Source: Arma custos (Eukaryota > Arthropoda > Insecta > Hemiptera > Pentatomidae). Taken from it: a DNA stretch of 64,000 nucleotides. The notes under the pieces were generated by a model that was given only the letters and a program-made list of their open reading frames with translations, searched no databases and had not been told where the DNA came from. The stretch covers positions 102,210,739 to 102,274,738 of the forward strand of contig CM073760.1 in the NCBI GenBank assembly GCA_037127475.1, in the 5' to 3' direction. The translations under genes and the position numbers were made by a program. Of this stretch, positions 1 to 11,596 are shown one piece after another (position 1 is the first letter of the stretch; each line of letters starts with the position of its first letter).

Positions 1-36
1 CCATCTCCCGCCGCAAACAGACTAAATAAAAGTAAC
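1..36 (-). repeat. SINE-A fragment at window edge
   Basis: The first bases match the middle of the SINE-A copy at 14717-15042, where the segment reading GCAAACAGACTAAATAAAAG recurs. The copy is cut by the window edge. The rest of 37-613 is AT-rich intron of the ankyrin gene with nothing recognisable. Confidence 0.55.
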
Positions 37-613
37 TAATAACAGAAAATATTTTAATTAGGCAAGGACAATTATAGTTGAGGTGATGACATGGAAAAGG
101 TAGTAAATCATGAAAAAGTAATTTTACAGGAGAAGTATAAAACTGTTTTGACAATTAAAAATGAATGTTTTAAGTGGAAAATAGTAAATACTACCACTTA
201 TAGAAACTAAACTAATACCAGTTTTGACTTAGCCCTCTTTCTATCCTATTCACTTAATTACTCAATTATATATAATTACTCGATAAGAATAATTAATAAA
301 TAATTAATTAATTTTCATGTTACCTCAATTATAGAGTGAATAAATTCATCTGCTTAAAACATGATAAAGGGAACAAAAATCTGTTAATTAGCAATAGAAA
401 CAGACACAGCCTACTAAATATTATCATTCAAATATTTATTATAACTATACATATTAAGAAGATATGGAACATGTCAAGCTGATTTTGTCTACTAATCTAT
501 TACATTTTTGTCAATTTTTGATGATTAAAATTTTAAAATGACAGTAATTATAAAAAGAAAATAAACAGTTCATTTAAAATTTAATCCACTAATATATTAT
601 TGATCACACATAC

Positions 614-811
614 CTTCCTCACAATGTCGACGGGATGACCGGCCTGTAAGAGCATCCTACAGACATCGGAATGGTTCATCTGGGCAGCAATCCAAAGGGG
701 GGTGGCCGAGTCCAGCCTGGGTATGGACACCCTCGCACCGTGGGCCAAGAGCAAGGAAACGACGGAACAGTGGCCATTCTGAGCAGCGATGAAGACTGGA
801 GTAGCCCCATC
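614..811 (-). CDS. ANKRD29-like: Ankyrin-repeat gene (ANKRD29-like), exon with two repeats
   Basis: This is the last coding exon visible, 198 nt and exactly 66 codons. It starts after an AG acceptor (813-812) and ends in AAG before a GTATGT donor (613-608). It encodes two 33-residue ankyrin repeats. The first begins DGATPVFIAAQNGHCSVV and the second begins DSATPLWIAAQMNHSDV. Both carry the TPL..AA..GH helix signature, and both resemble repeats 5 and 6 of vertebrate ANKRD29, including the unusual PLWIA string. The protein is probably a cytoplasmic interaction scaffold of unknown partner. Further repeats and the stop codon should lie to the left of the window. It is the only visible exon with two repeats, so an intron may have been lost here. 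Confidence 0.88.
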
Positions 812-1446
812 CTATATAAGATAAAGGTGTAAATGAAAATGTTCAGTTAAAAATGTTAAAACTTATCTCTATAATAGCATTTTTGTAATAATCGGTTTTG
901 AAACTTAGATGTGCGAAATAAGGTATGCCATTCCTTTACCAAAATATAAATTTAATTTAGCAGATTAAGTATCTATTCCTTATTGTTGATTTCTTCATCA
1001 TAAGATAGACCTGTTTTAGTCATGGCTAAATGTTCTTTAAAACTAGGAATTAGCTGAGCCTTTCAGAAGGTATATCAAGATCCAAACATATGTATTGTTA
1101 ACATACAATCAACTGAAAATCAACATAAAACAGGAATTTTTAAATATCTGTATATGTATCGACTATATTTAAATATTGACTGACATATGTTCCAGGGGTA
1201 GACCGAGGCATAGTTGGGAGAATTGTGTTAAGGGTGATTTAATGGATTGGGATTCAGGCAGTAATCCATGAATGGATATTTGTTAAGAGCGGTTGATGAC
1301 AACAGCAACGAGCCTTCAAGTTCATTATGCATTTTATTGCAGTTAAAACTAGTTATAACATAAATTAAAAAGAAAAAATAATAGAAATGTGTTGTGAAAT
1401 CTTTTGATTTTAGAAAATGTTAACTAACTAAACTATAGAGAAAATA

Positions 1447-1665
1447 TGTATGAGATGAAAATAGTTGACTGGATGATCTAAGTAAAGGAGATAGTTGGGG
1501 GGTGCAGTCAATAAGAACACAGAATAAGTAATAAACTTATATTACGTGCCGACGTTTCGACCTACAGATGACCTACACTGTAGGTCGAAACGTCGGCACA
1601 TAATATAAGTTTATTACTTATTCTGTGTTCTTATTGACTGCACCTCCCCAACTATCTCCTTTACA
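1447..1665. mobile_element. Inverted-pair retroposon with CGAAACGTCG hairpin (copy 1)
   Basis: A near-perfect palindrome has arms of about 85 nt at 1482-1566 and 1579-1664, separated by a 12-nt spacer. Each arm contains GTCGAAACGTCGGCAC (in the left arm as its complement) and ends in the sequence that closes the copies at 6796-7589 and 29372-29455 (TATTGACTGCACC). The element is flanked by an exact 13-bp direct repeat, TATAGAGAAAATA, at 1434-1446 and 1666-1678. A duplication of that length is typical of target-primed retroposition. About 35 bp of unpaired sequence lies between the left duplication and the left arm. It may be a Penelope-like element, but no RT is present. Confidence 0.75.
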
Positions 1666-4600
1666 TATAGAGAAAATACATTTAAATATTCCAGAATGCA
1701 TGGGTGACCACAGACAGGAGAACCTCTCCCCATTTCCCAACCCTGGAAAGCAAAAATTGGGAATTGATAATGTTAATTATGTGTGAAATAGATGGATTTA
1801 GACGCTAGAGAGAGTTGGAATTTATACGAGCCCCTATTACTTAAGATTAATTGACTTTTTTATTTTATATGAGAATATTTGATTGGAGCTGAATGATTAA
1901 TTGAAATATAAAGTCAGAAAATTCCTTCCAAGTTGGAGTTTCGGATCTGGACCCAAATTCGTCTTCAAAACGTTCTCGAGTTTTAGTGTCTAACAACCTG
2001 ATAGCAAAAGTGTATAATATGAATCCGGCGGGATCATATATGCAATCTATTAAATGCTGCAGCACTATCAAGAATAACTGATGAAAATTGTTCGAGAGTT
2101 GCGAGAGAACATTTTTGAAGGGGTGGACAATAAAATATATTCATCAAATAATGAGTTGTTTGAAGTCCTTAGCTATCACACCTCTTCGTTAAAGCTGCCC
2201 AAGCTTGATCGTAGCCGTCGTGTCGTGGATTGAGTAGGGGCAAGAGAAGAACCAAATGCTAATGCTTAATATGTGCCACGAACCTCTTTATAAGCCGATT
2301 CGAATTCTGTGAAGGGCTTCTTTAACTTTTTTGCGAGGTTTCTCAAATTTGAATACATTGTTCAAAACTTTTCGTAACTATATAGTCGGGAAATGCGAGC
2401 TGCGAAAATGTTTTGCTTGTTGAATCAGACTCTTAATATAAGCCAGCGGTTTTAGATTTTTAACATCATCAGGAATTCATCCAGCATCCAGTTACTCTTC
2501 CGATTCATCCTGATTAACTTTAGAAAGCACTTTAATTCAACAAATTTATTAACGAGCCAAGAAGTACAGATTTCCAATACAAAAGAAAAAAACAAGTTTT
2601 GTAAATGGGGAAAAAAAATCAAAACCGAACATTTAAAATAGAATTTGACTGAAATCACAAGATCCGGCCCGGAGGCCAAAAAGATATGGAAGAAAGGGCT
2701 CGTAACAATAATTAGCTTACCTTCTATCAGAGCGAATTTGCCGATTGTGAAATCAATAAAAAACCCGATAGGTTTGATTGGTTGGAAATTTCCCCAAAAT
2801 ACAAACAATTAAAGCTAGAAAAGAGTTCATCAAGTAAATACAAATAATAAAAACGAAATGAATAAATGATAAACGTATAGTGTATACATAGTAAAAGAAC
2901 AATTACAAAAAAAATATGAATGTGCACAACTAAGTCTAAGAAGATACAAAAACACTAAAGTAAAATTATGAAAAAGAAAATGCACTAAGCTAATATCTAC
3001 AATTAATTATTTACATAAAAATTGAAATTAACTTATTTACTAAAAGGGATGGGTCTTAAAACAAAAAATATTAATGCTCTGTGAATCAATAAGGAACTGA
3101 AAAATGAACTGAGTTCTTGAAAAGTGTTGAGTTGAGTTCTTGATAGTGAAGAGTTCGATATATTGATGAGTTGATGCTTCGATATGTTAATGAGTTTGAA
3201 ATAACTGAATGTCTCTTATCGGTAAGTCTAAGGTGAGGTGAAAATAAACAAGAAGTTTTACTGATGACATTTGACTTTGAAGAAGGTGGTGAGAGTGGCG
3301 ACAAAATCAAATGTTGAGTAGCAAGCAACCTTCTCGCACGACAACTGAGACTGATCTTGTATTGTTTTTTAAACAACGCACTTAATATTAAAACATATGT
3401 TTTGAAAATTACTCTCTGAATTCTTTTTTTCCTTTTAATAAATTTTATTATTTTCAGAATTATATACAACAAAAAAATATCTGGCTTTTAATGCAATGAA
3501 GTATTCGTTTGGAAGTAAAAAAAAATAAAATAAATAAAAAATAGTTATTGATACCCGATACTTAGCAAAAACATGCCGAAAAGGTGAGTTGAGATACTTC
3601 ACTTTATCACTCAACAATATGTTAATAATTACAACGTGAAATAAAATGCTTTTAAGAAAAAGTGTATTGAAATATATTTTGATCAAAGCCCCGCCATATA
3701 AGGCCTGATTAAACTTAAATGAAAATCCCTTAACATATTTCGTTTTTGTGTAGGGACTTCGAGAAACATTTTTATCGAACTAGAAGATCAAACAACGCTT
3801 TTATAGTCGTAATCGCGTAACAAAATGGCAAAGTCGAGTTCAAACAAAACTTCGCTTACGCTCGTATTTTCTCATTCCCACTAGTCTTCTTACTGAGAAA
3901 GTTAAAAAATTCTTAAAATATTCAGATTTAATTTTGTTGTGTCACCGGACATTTTGTTGTAGGACATCCTAAATTAACGTTTCTAGTCTTTTCTATTCTC
4001 ACAATAAGTTTGGCGTTTCAGAAGACTCAAAAGCCACAACTTAGCTTCCAATAAAATTTTTACCGTTTTGTCTATTTTTCTTGTCCACCTATTCTCGAAC
4101 AGTTACTGATTCAAAATAACAAACCATCCCACATCACTAATTCTTTTGCGAGTTGTTCCTCTTACCAACATTACTATCCGTCTGTTTGTTTAAATGACCT
4201 ACCAAACTCTATCTAAGTCTTCCAAAATTATAAATTTCGTATGTAATGTACCACTACATACATCACCTTATCTTTCAGCGCCCCTCTAAATTCATTCCTC
4301 GATCCATCTTGAATGATTGACCTTTATGAATGGGGTTCGGAGAATAAGTTGCGCGAATGAAAACTAGGCCAACCCACTTGGTTCAACTCTGCCTGGACTT
4401 CACGGAGCCGGACTTTCAGGATCAGAAAAAAAGTTCATAAAAACACAAACACTTAAATGTCTAATTGATGAATATAAACATCCAACATAGATTGAATACA
4501 CTAACCGTACAAAATTTCGATCTTCTCTCGTCTCAAGCCAAAAACAAAAACGCGAACTAAAGATGCGACGGCTAAGATATTTCATTTCCTTATATCATAA

Positions 4601-5034
4601 AAGGAAATGATAACGAAAATAAGATAAAGAGAAAGAATTGCTTCATGCATTCCTATATATTTTTTTCCCTAAAACCTTCTATTTATTTGTGCTATTTAAA
4701 CAAATAAAGCAGATACCTCATATCTACAATTAATGTAATTAAATGATGCCTTTAAAATACTTAACATACAAAGATCTTATATATGTACTTCAAAGATTAT
4801 CACAACAGTCTAATCAATAACGTATATCTCTACTTGAGCCAAGTATTCACATCAGGATGGCAGCGGCTTCCGGCATCCGGGACTTTGACTTCCGCGGAAC
4901 CTGAAGCACCAAGAAGGGGGAGGAATACGGCAGAGAAACCATCTAGTTTACTAATAATAGAAGTAAATACAATATGATAGCCTAATGAAAAAACATAATA
5001 TAAAGTGATACACGTGGACAAAAAAATCCTGCAC

Positions 5035-5205
5035 AACTAAAATCCACGAAGGATACAATTGGGTTCAAGAACATGGTACATGGACCGTCTTCTGCGGCGA
5101 TTTGATCGACATCACGCTCAGTCGCCAGGTTTTTCTCTCAATTAAGATTACCCGTTTTATGGAAGCTGGGAGATGGGAGATTTTATGAGATCCAGGAGGT
5201 TAAGT
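5035..5205 (-). repeat. SINE-A copy, partial
   Basis: Read on the minus strand it carries the body of SINE-A (ending near the GTGGATT..AGT..CAGG 3' block), but the tRNA-like head is lost. Confidence 0.6.
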
Positions 5206-5262
5206 AGATCGCATATAATCGATCTACGGGTAATACTAGAATAAAAAATAAAAATTTTATTG

Positions 5263-5470
5263 TGTCCAATTAGAATATAGGAAATGTACTACTTTATTAC
5301 GTAACTTTAACTCAAGACTTTATTACCTTCTCAAATCAGCGATTCCTGAAACCTTGTACTGTCCTCGATCTTAGCACAATGCTTTATTATAATTTCACTT
5401 CCTCGATCATCTAAGTTACTCGATCGTAATAAAAGTTACGAAACCTTACTTAATTAACACGTTTTGAGTT
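5263..5470. repeat. Dispersed 200-bp repeat, uninterrupted copy
   Basis: This segment shares long blocks with 6735-6795 plus 7590-7760, for example CACTTCCTCGATCATCTAAG and AATTAACACGTTTTG, in the same order and orientation. No terminal repeats or coding sequence are visible. Confidence 0.7.
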
Positions 5471-6012
5471 CTAAAAAAAATACTTGAAAAATATCGTTGT
5501 CGCCCACTTTCACTGTTGACTTCTCCTCGAACGGATATTCGTTATCAACGAAACTTCAAGGTTATATATTTTAAAATTATGGAGAACTTAATTAAAATTT
5601 CAAATAAAACTTTAATGAAATATTATTGCCCGTCAAAATCTATATTAATTTCGAATTAAAACAGGTGCAGATTTTATAAATGGCCACAAGACACATTTGT
5701 GAAAGCCAACGGCCGTAAACGATTCATTCCAAGCGTTAATGGGAGTATAATGTTACGTTTTATCGTATCAAAATGGCTTTCGAACATTGCGTGGGAAGAT
5801 GAACATATATTCCATTGGTTTCGCTGTCTCTCTGGACCATGTGGTTATCTGCAATGGAGTGCTATCGTAGGCGGGATGAAACTAATTCAACGTACTAGAA
5901 AATTCTTAATAATTATACACATTTAAATCGTAAAACAAAAATCACCAAACTATTAAAATGGGATTAGCCAAAAACTGGAAAAAAAGGAAACAAATAAAAA
6001 AAAAATATATGA

Positions 6013-6282
6013 ACCATTACAACCCATGGAGGATCTTGGGTTCAGTACATGGTAGAGACTGAACTTTTCTTGGACAATTATTGTGCAGGGAGGTGATTAA
6101 TAATGTTTATATTCCCAGATTCCCCCCTTTTAGGGTACCAACTTTATTGCGTTTGGATGAGCCAAGGGAGGTCCTGGATCACATAGGATGATCCAGCCGC
6201 AAACAGATTAAGTAAAAGTTTGCGAGAGTCTCAGAATCTTTGGCACGGCAACTCAGCGCTCTACCACTGAGACACTCCTCTC
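6013..6282 (-). repeat. SINE-A copy, near full length
   Basis: A tRNA-headed SINE in minus orientation. The complement of a box A (GTCTCAGTGGTAGAGC) lies near 6254-6278. The 3' block reading GGTTGTAATGG on the minus strand lies at the left end. Confidence 0.7.
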
Positions 6283-6795
6283 TGAAGGAAACAACTACAG
6301 TGGATGCTTATTAAACGTCAAAAACATTTTAAAACAAAGATAAATGGATAGTTAACCGCTTAAAAACAGCTTCAACCTTTAAAGGTAAACTGTCTGTCAC
6401 TGTTAATAGCATGTAAAATTATTTATGATTTTAGGACTTTGCATTTACATATTTATGAAATCCTAACAGAAAAGTGACACTTAACAACGGGAAACTAAAT
6501 GGATCCTTGTTCCACACCTGAACAAAATGGATTGGTGAAACTCGTTTCCGGCGAGGGTTATTATAAAGTTAAAGCAATAAAAAAAAAAAGTATCCAGCAT
6601 CTAAAACGGACTCACTACACAAACATTTATATTGTATTGTGATTTTGTACTTTTTAACTAGTAATAAGATTTTGTATTGAAAGATTATTTTAGTCGCAAA
6701 AAAATCCTAGTGATACTAATTTTCGTATGCAATTCATGTTTATCACGGCCAATTAGAATTTAGAAATGAAATAATTTATTACGTAATCTTTATCT

Positions 6796-7589
6796 TTATC
6801 TTACCTCCATCCTTTCACCTTCACCTTTCTTCGCACCGGTTTCTCACACCATTTTTGGCATCCATCATATGTTAATAGCATAGAGTTCATTATTATTTAG
6901 TCTCATATTTTTACATCTACTGAATTTCTATACCTATTTTCTATATGTTTATGTTATATTCACATCATATTTTATATTAATACAACTTCTTTCTAACTGT
7001 ATACGGTTATAATATTAACTTCCCTTACTTATATATTTTATATTTTCTTTTCATACTTTAGATTTCATATTTATAAACATTATTTTCAATTTCTAATTTT
7101 TCAAATTTATCAATCCTTTCATTCTACATATGCTTGTATTATTACATTTTACTTATGTAACCTCTAGATGTCTGGTATCATTCCATTTATATCTATAATT
7201 AAACTATTTTTTTCTAAATCCTTCATATTCCACCCCTTGTTTTAAATTTTTTTCATATTTTATATAATATTCTCATTTTGTATCTTTCCGTTTACCTCCT
7301 CATTTTTCTTTCCCTTCTATTCACTATTTCATCATATCTAGTCACTACTTTAATTTCCACATTACTTGTACCACATTACTACATATTACATTACTTACAT
7401 ACATTACTACATCACCATATTCTTGTTAGTGCAACGTTTCATATATGTTTTTCTGTTTGTTTCTCTCTCTTAGCCCTGAAGATGGCCTACATTGTAGGCC
7501 GAAACGTCGGCACACAATAAATAAGTTACACTTATTAAGGTGTTTTTATTGACTGCACCCCTAACTATTTCTTCCTTATATTATAATTC
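6796..7589 (+). mobile_element. Nested retroposon ending in the CGAAACGTCG hairpin module
   Basis: This insertion splits a dispersed repeat. The flanks ATTACGTAATCTTTATCT (6778-6795) and ATTACGTAGTTTTATCT (7590-7606) are imperfect copies of each other, consistent with an aged target duplication of about 17 bp. The last 115 bp hold the hairpin module (7475-7513) and the tail TTTTTATTGACTGCACCCC, shared with the elements at 1447-1665 and 29372-29455. The 5' 650 bp are T-rich on the plus strand and I see no coding domain. It is possibly a 5'-truncated Penelope-like copy. Confidence 0.6.
7475..7513 (+). other. Hairpin module, partly hammerhead-like
   Basis: In order this segment has GCC, CTGAAGA, T, GGCCTAC-ATT-GTAGGCC (a 7-bp perfect hairpin), GAAA, CG, TC and GGC. 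CUGANGA and GAAA flanking a hairpin, followed by a GUC site and a 3-bp outer stem (GCC/GGC), is the hammerhead layout. The extra U before stem II and the absence of a stem III loop do not fit a canonical monomer. Activity is unproven. Confidence 0.5.
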
Positions 7590-8631
7590 ATTACGTAGTT
7601 TTATCTCAAGATTTCATTTCCTTCTCAAATCAACGATTACAGAGAGCCTGTATTGCGCTCGTTAATACCACACAATATTTCTATGATTTCACTTCCTCGA
7701 TCATCTAAGTTAGTCGATTGTAAAATTATGTCATCTTACCTAATTAACACGTTTTGCAGGACAAATATTTTTGCAAATAATTTAGATAATTATCTTGAGA
7801 TTTAACAAAAAAAAAAAACCAGTTAGTAATAAATTTTTGAGAATCATTAAATCGGCACATTTTATCCTTTATCCTGTTAGCTACCACAACCGAGAATTTC
7901 CGCACAGGAAATTGTTGGGCGTCTTATCGAAACGAAGCGATTCACGAAGATTCAGCTTGATAGTAATCAAGTGCAAAAATGGACCATGGATCCTGGATTA
8001 ATATGATATGTGTTAAACATCAGATAAATAATCAGAAACATTTTGAATAATATCAGGCATAAAATGTCAATAGTTTAAATTCCATACGTTGGAACCACAC
8101 AATAGATTATACGACTATTCATTTAATTGATTTTAGTACATAAAGTACTTAACGTTTTAGTAAAGGTACCCCGGTGTAGAAATTGAAGTTCATTTTAGTA
8201 CATATTTTGTAACCCCTTGTGAGTCTGTTAAAATATGAGTACAGATCAGTATTGTTTTATATTATATAGAATATAAATTATATTGTATATAATATAAATT
8301 ATATTATATACGATATAAATGAATAAATGTTTATTTCATATTTTAGGTTTGGTTTATAGATAAAAAAATGTATAGTTTATAAGAAAAATGTATCTTACTT
8401 CACTGTATCCTCTTCATTAAAATAACAGTCCTGGATTCGAAGAATATAGTTTGGAATATGATATAGTTTGTTTTCTTTATTAAATCAATGTACTCCACTC
8501 CTTCTTTTTAAACGCAAAAATAGTGCTGCACATGGTATGACAGCTTAAAGAAGTGAAGAACAGTGGCTTTACGAATTTCCGATGTTTTAAAAGTTTGTAT
8601 AATTTAACAGATTTAGCAATACAAAAGAAAT

Positions 8632-8790
8632 TCCGTCCTTTGGAGGGGACGTTAAACGGGATTCCAAACATGAACAATGTCAGTGAGTTTAATTAGTTAA
8701 ACCTGGATAGGCAAAATTTAGAGATCCTGCTATAGTGTCGTCCGATTAGCCGTAGCACCGTAAAGTGACATTAAATAAACAAACAACTAC
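8632..8790 (+). repeat. SINE-C copy, 5'-truncated
   Basis: It shares GTCCTTTGGAGGGGACGTTA, GGATAGGCAAAAT and the tail TTAAATAAACAAACAA with the fuller copy at 35930-36212. The tRNA-like head is missing. Confidence 0.65.
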
Positions 8791-9142
8791 AAAAGAAGAC
8801 TAAACCAATGTAGTTCCTCACTCCGTTGCTAGGCAACGCTGATAAAATATATCACTAAAAAAGTTTTTAAATAATAGAGAGTTTCAGGGGTTTTATTTAT
8901 TAAAATCGTGCTGAAGAAATGTAATAAGCTTTTCGTAAAATTATATTAAACATTATTTTATTAAAATCATATTGGCAACTAATATTAATAATATTTGTTA
9001 GCATGATATATGTTTTATTTTGTAGGAAAACATCAGATCATAATTGTGGAGAAATTTTTTAAGTCATATAAAAAGCATTAAGTGCTATATTGACTATTAC
9101 ACACATTTTTACATGTACATGAATTGTTTTTTCCATTCTTAC

Positions 9143-9241
9143 TTTCATTTGTGCGTTTACGTTGGCCCCATGTTTGATAAGGAGTTGGATCATCTCAAGG
9201 TGTGCGTACTGGCAGGCCACGAACAGCGGGGTACCTCCATC
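9143..9241 (-). CDS. ANKRD29-like: Ankyrin-repeat gene (ANKRD29-like), single-repeat exon
   Basis: An exon of exactly 99 nt (33 codons) between a TTGCAG acceptor (9247-9242) and a GTAAG donor (9142-9138), both in phase 0. It encodes one ankyrin repeat, beginning DGGTPLFVACQYAH and ending HGANVNAQMK. The match is to the fourth repeat of ANKRD29, which shares the GGT..A.QY.H and KHGAN strings. The reading frame joins its neighbours without a shift. The open frame on the plus strand over this exon is a shadow. Confidence 0.88.
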
Positions 9242-9650
9242 CTGCAAAATGTGTTTTATATTACGCAATGCATAAATATAAGAGTAATATACATGCAACA
9301 AATACATTTTAATGTACATACAGATATTTTTATATTAAATTATATTTAAAAATACCATTATATTAAATTAGAAGGACTTTATATATTAAATTTCAATATA
9401 AATGAATAAACTAAAGTAAAAACCAAAATTTGTTGTATCTTGTTATGCTTCTTTTACCGAGAAATTCCAAGGGAATCCTAACAAACTGTTTTAATGAATG
9501 AATCTACTTTCACTCTGCTTTCAAAATAAGAAACATAATTCCGGTCGGACCTAATCATCAGGAAATAAAACTGAAAGAACCCCAGCTCGAATTTTCTCGT
9601 CATAAAATAAATTGTCTCAGTCTATATTATTTATATTTTTAATAATGAAT

Positions 9651-9775
9651 AGGGAGCGTGGTAGCTCATTGTGAATAGATGATATACTGGAGGTCTCGGC
9701 TTTTAATCCAGCTGTGGCAGATGAATAATTTAATCTGGGATCAACAGATCATCCTGGGGCTGGGAAATTAGCCAG
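9651..9775 (+). repeat. SINE-A copy, degenerate 5' half
   Basis: It starts GGGAGCGTGGTAGCTCATTG, a decayed tRNA-like head. TTTTAATCCAGCTGTGGCAG stands in the box B position, followed by the SINE-A segment ATCATCCTGGGGCTG. The 3' half is absent. Confidence 0.5.
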
Positions 9776-10792
9776 TATATTACATTCCAAATGATATAAT
9801 AATGAATACTACATAAAAATTCTAAATGAAAGTTGAAAGTTTCAGAAGTTATTCAGCTAATAATGGTGCATTTTAATTCTAATTTTCATTAGTTTAAAAA
9901 ATAAATTTGTATTCAAATTTTATTTATCCATGGTGTGGGGTTTATAAAAACGTAAAAATACGAGGTAAAATGTTGAGACATTATATTTAAAATAATTTCA
10001 TACAAAACATTAAATAAGAAAAGTATACATACATATATCAATTACCGATCAATAACTTTTATTTTAAATAATAAAACGGTCCTTTTCATTTGTACTTTAT
10101 TATAAAGCAGACTAGGTGTTCGGCTCAACCTCATTAAAAGTATTCTCCTGTGCTTTGTGATGCTATTGTTTAAATTTTCTATGATGGGAGGGACTGGAAG
10201 GTCGCCTCTCCTATAAATAAATTTGGTAGAAAAAATGTTTTTCTTCAAAGTTTTATTATCAATTTATTCTACTTGTTGAAAACAGTTCATAAGCACCTTT
10301 CAAGGAATAAGGACTTCAAAATAAAATAAATACAAAACATTGTTATTCAAATTTCGATGTTCAACACAAGAGTTTTTCAAAATCATGAACAACTCATGCT
10401 TTTTCATTTAATGAAATTATGATGTTTTATGTCTTTATCTTTATCTTTTTTTGGTTCAACCCTTTTACAATACAGATTTAATAAAAAAAAAAAATATATA
10501 CAGTAGCATTCATTTGTTTATGAGAAAAAGAGAAGAAAACGGATGTTAACAAGTTTTTTTTAGAAAAAAGAAGAAAGGCTTTCAATCAATCGCCCAATAT
10601 TTATTGATTTACTTTAATGGTACATCTCCATACACTATATAGAATGTCATAAATTTTAGAAATTACAAAAAATTTTCCATATGACACTTTACCCTTAATT
10701 ATATCTTTCTTTTTAGTATTTATTAATTTACATGTCATTAGGATAACGTAATAGAAATCATTACTGGATACTAATGAATGAATTTTAGTGAT

Positions 10793-11272
10793 TATAATGC
10801 AATTGGGAAAAACCACAATGCAAAGCCTTATGTTTCAAAAAATACACCTACTTACCAGTCGACGTTTCGCCCATTCAGGCATTATCAAGACACCAAAATC
10901 AAAAAGGGGTTATGTGAATCGCATCTCGAAGAAAAAGGTGCAATACATCCCAACGATCAACAGCCCAAACAGGCTTCAAACATGAGACAGCACCCCACCA
11001 CCAAGACGTTCAACATACAACTGAGTTGTTGCTGTCTCATGTTTGGAGCCTGTTTGGGCTGTTGATCGTTGGGATGTATTGCACCTTTTTCTTCGAGATG
11101 CGATTCACATAACCCCTTTTTGAATTTGGTGTCTTGATAATGCCTGAATGGGCGAAACGTCGACTGGTAAGTAGGTGTATTTTTTGAAACATAAGGCTTT
11201 GCATTGTGGTTTTTCCCAATTGCATTATAATAAATAATAGTGTTTCTTTTTGAGTTTTTGGCTCTATTTTAG
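10793..11272. mobile_element. Inverted-pair retroposon with CGAAACGTCG hairpin (copy 2)
   Basis: A very long palindrome has arms of about 200 nt (left about 10793-10992, right about 11030-11233) that differ at only a few positions, with a spacer of under 45 nt. The right arm carries GGGCGAAACGTCGAC behind a small CC/GG hairpin and the left arm carries its complement. About 40 bp of unpaired tail follows on the right. Exact 13-bp direct repeats, GAATTTTAGTGAT, flank the whole at 10780-10792 and 11273-11285, as expected for retroposition. Open frames inside it are mirror images on the two strands and are not credible genes. The arm sequence differs from that of 1447-1665 except at the hairpin. 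Confidence 0.78.
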
Positions 11273-11449
11273 GAATTTTAGTGATGTTACTAAACATTAA
11301 GTACTATAACAAAACACGTTACTTCAACTATTTATACTGACAATGGTTTAAGCTTACCAAAATTATGCTTAGAAAAATAAAATTTTAAAAACAGAAACAC
11401 ATAAAAAAAGTTTTCTTACGGTTTTTAAAGGGATTAAAAAAACACTTGG

Positions 11450-11596
11450 TTGTCCAGTGCTTCGAAGGGGGCGTAACATGGGGATTCTAAGGATGTGTGG
11501 TGTTAGGTGCTCGTTTAAGATTAATTCTGGATAAGCAAAATTTTTACTTCCCACTACATCAGCATAAAGCGACGTTAAATAAATAAACAAACAAAA
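11450..11596 (+). repeat. SINE-C copy, 5'-truncated
   Basis: Same family as 8632-8790. It has a TTCGAAGGGGGCGTAACATG block, GGATAAGCAAAAT, and the tail GACGTTAAATAAATAAACAA. Confidence 0.65.

Larger units (their letters stand above)
6735..7760. repeat. Dispersed 200-bp repeat, split copy
   Basis: This is the second copy of the repeat at 5263-5470. It is interrupted after ATTTATTACGTAA and resumes at TTCATTACGTAG. The inserted 0.8 kb is described as the element at 6796-7589. Confidence 0.65.
812..9142 (-). other. Ankyrin gene intron, 8.3 kb
   Basis: This intron lies between the exons at 9143-9241 and 614-811. It holds an inverted-pair retroposon, two SINE-A copies, a split 200-bp repeat with a nested insertion, and a SINE-C copy, all listed separately. 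The stretch 1679-5034 is AT-rich with short incidental ORFs only. The stretches 5471-6012 and 7761-8631 also hold nothing I can assign, apart from an AT-only repetitive patch near 8250-8320. Confidence 0.8.

Noticed and set aside
1482..1664. Classic cut-and-paste MITE
   Set aside because: The flanking duplication is 13 bp and begins outside the palindrome with about 35 bp of unpaired sequence. That does not fit a terminal-inverted-repeat transposon.
7278..7520. 80-codon plus-strand membrane-like protein
   Set aside because: T-rich DNA gives Leu/Phe/Ile strings by chance. The frame ends inside the hairpin module, and no homologue is recognised.
9044..9349. 101-codon plus-strand gene
   Set aside because: It is the shadow of the ankyrin exon at 9143-9241, which has exact splice sites and homology on the minus strand.
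10778..11297. Small protein genes on both strands
   Set aside because: The frames are mirror images produced by the palindrome and encode the same peptide from the two arms. No domain is present.
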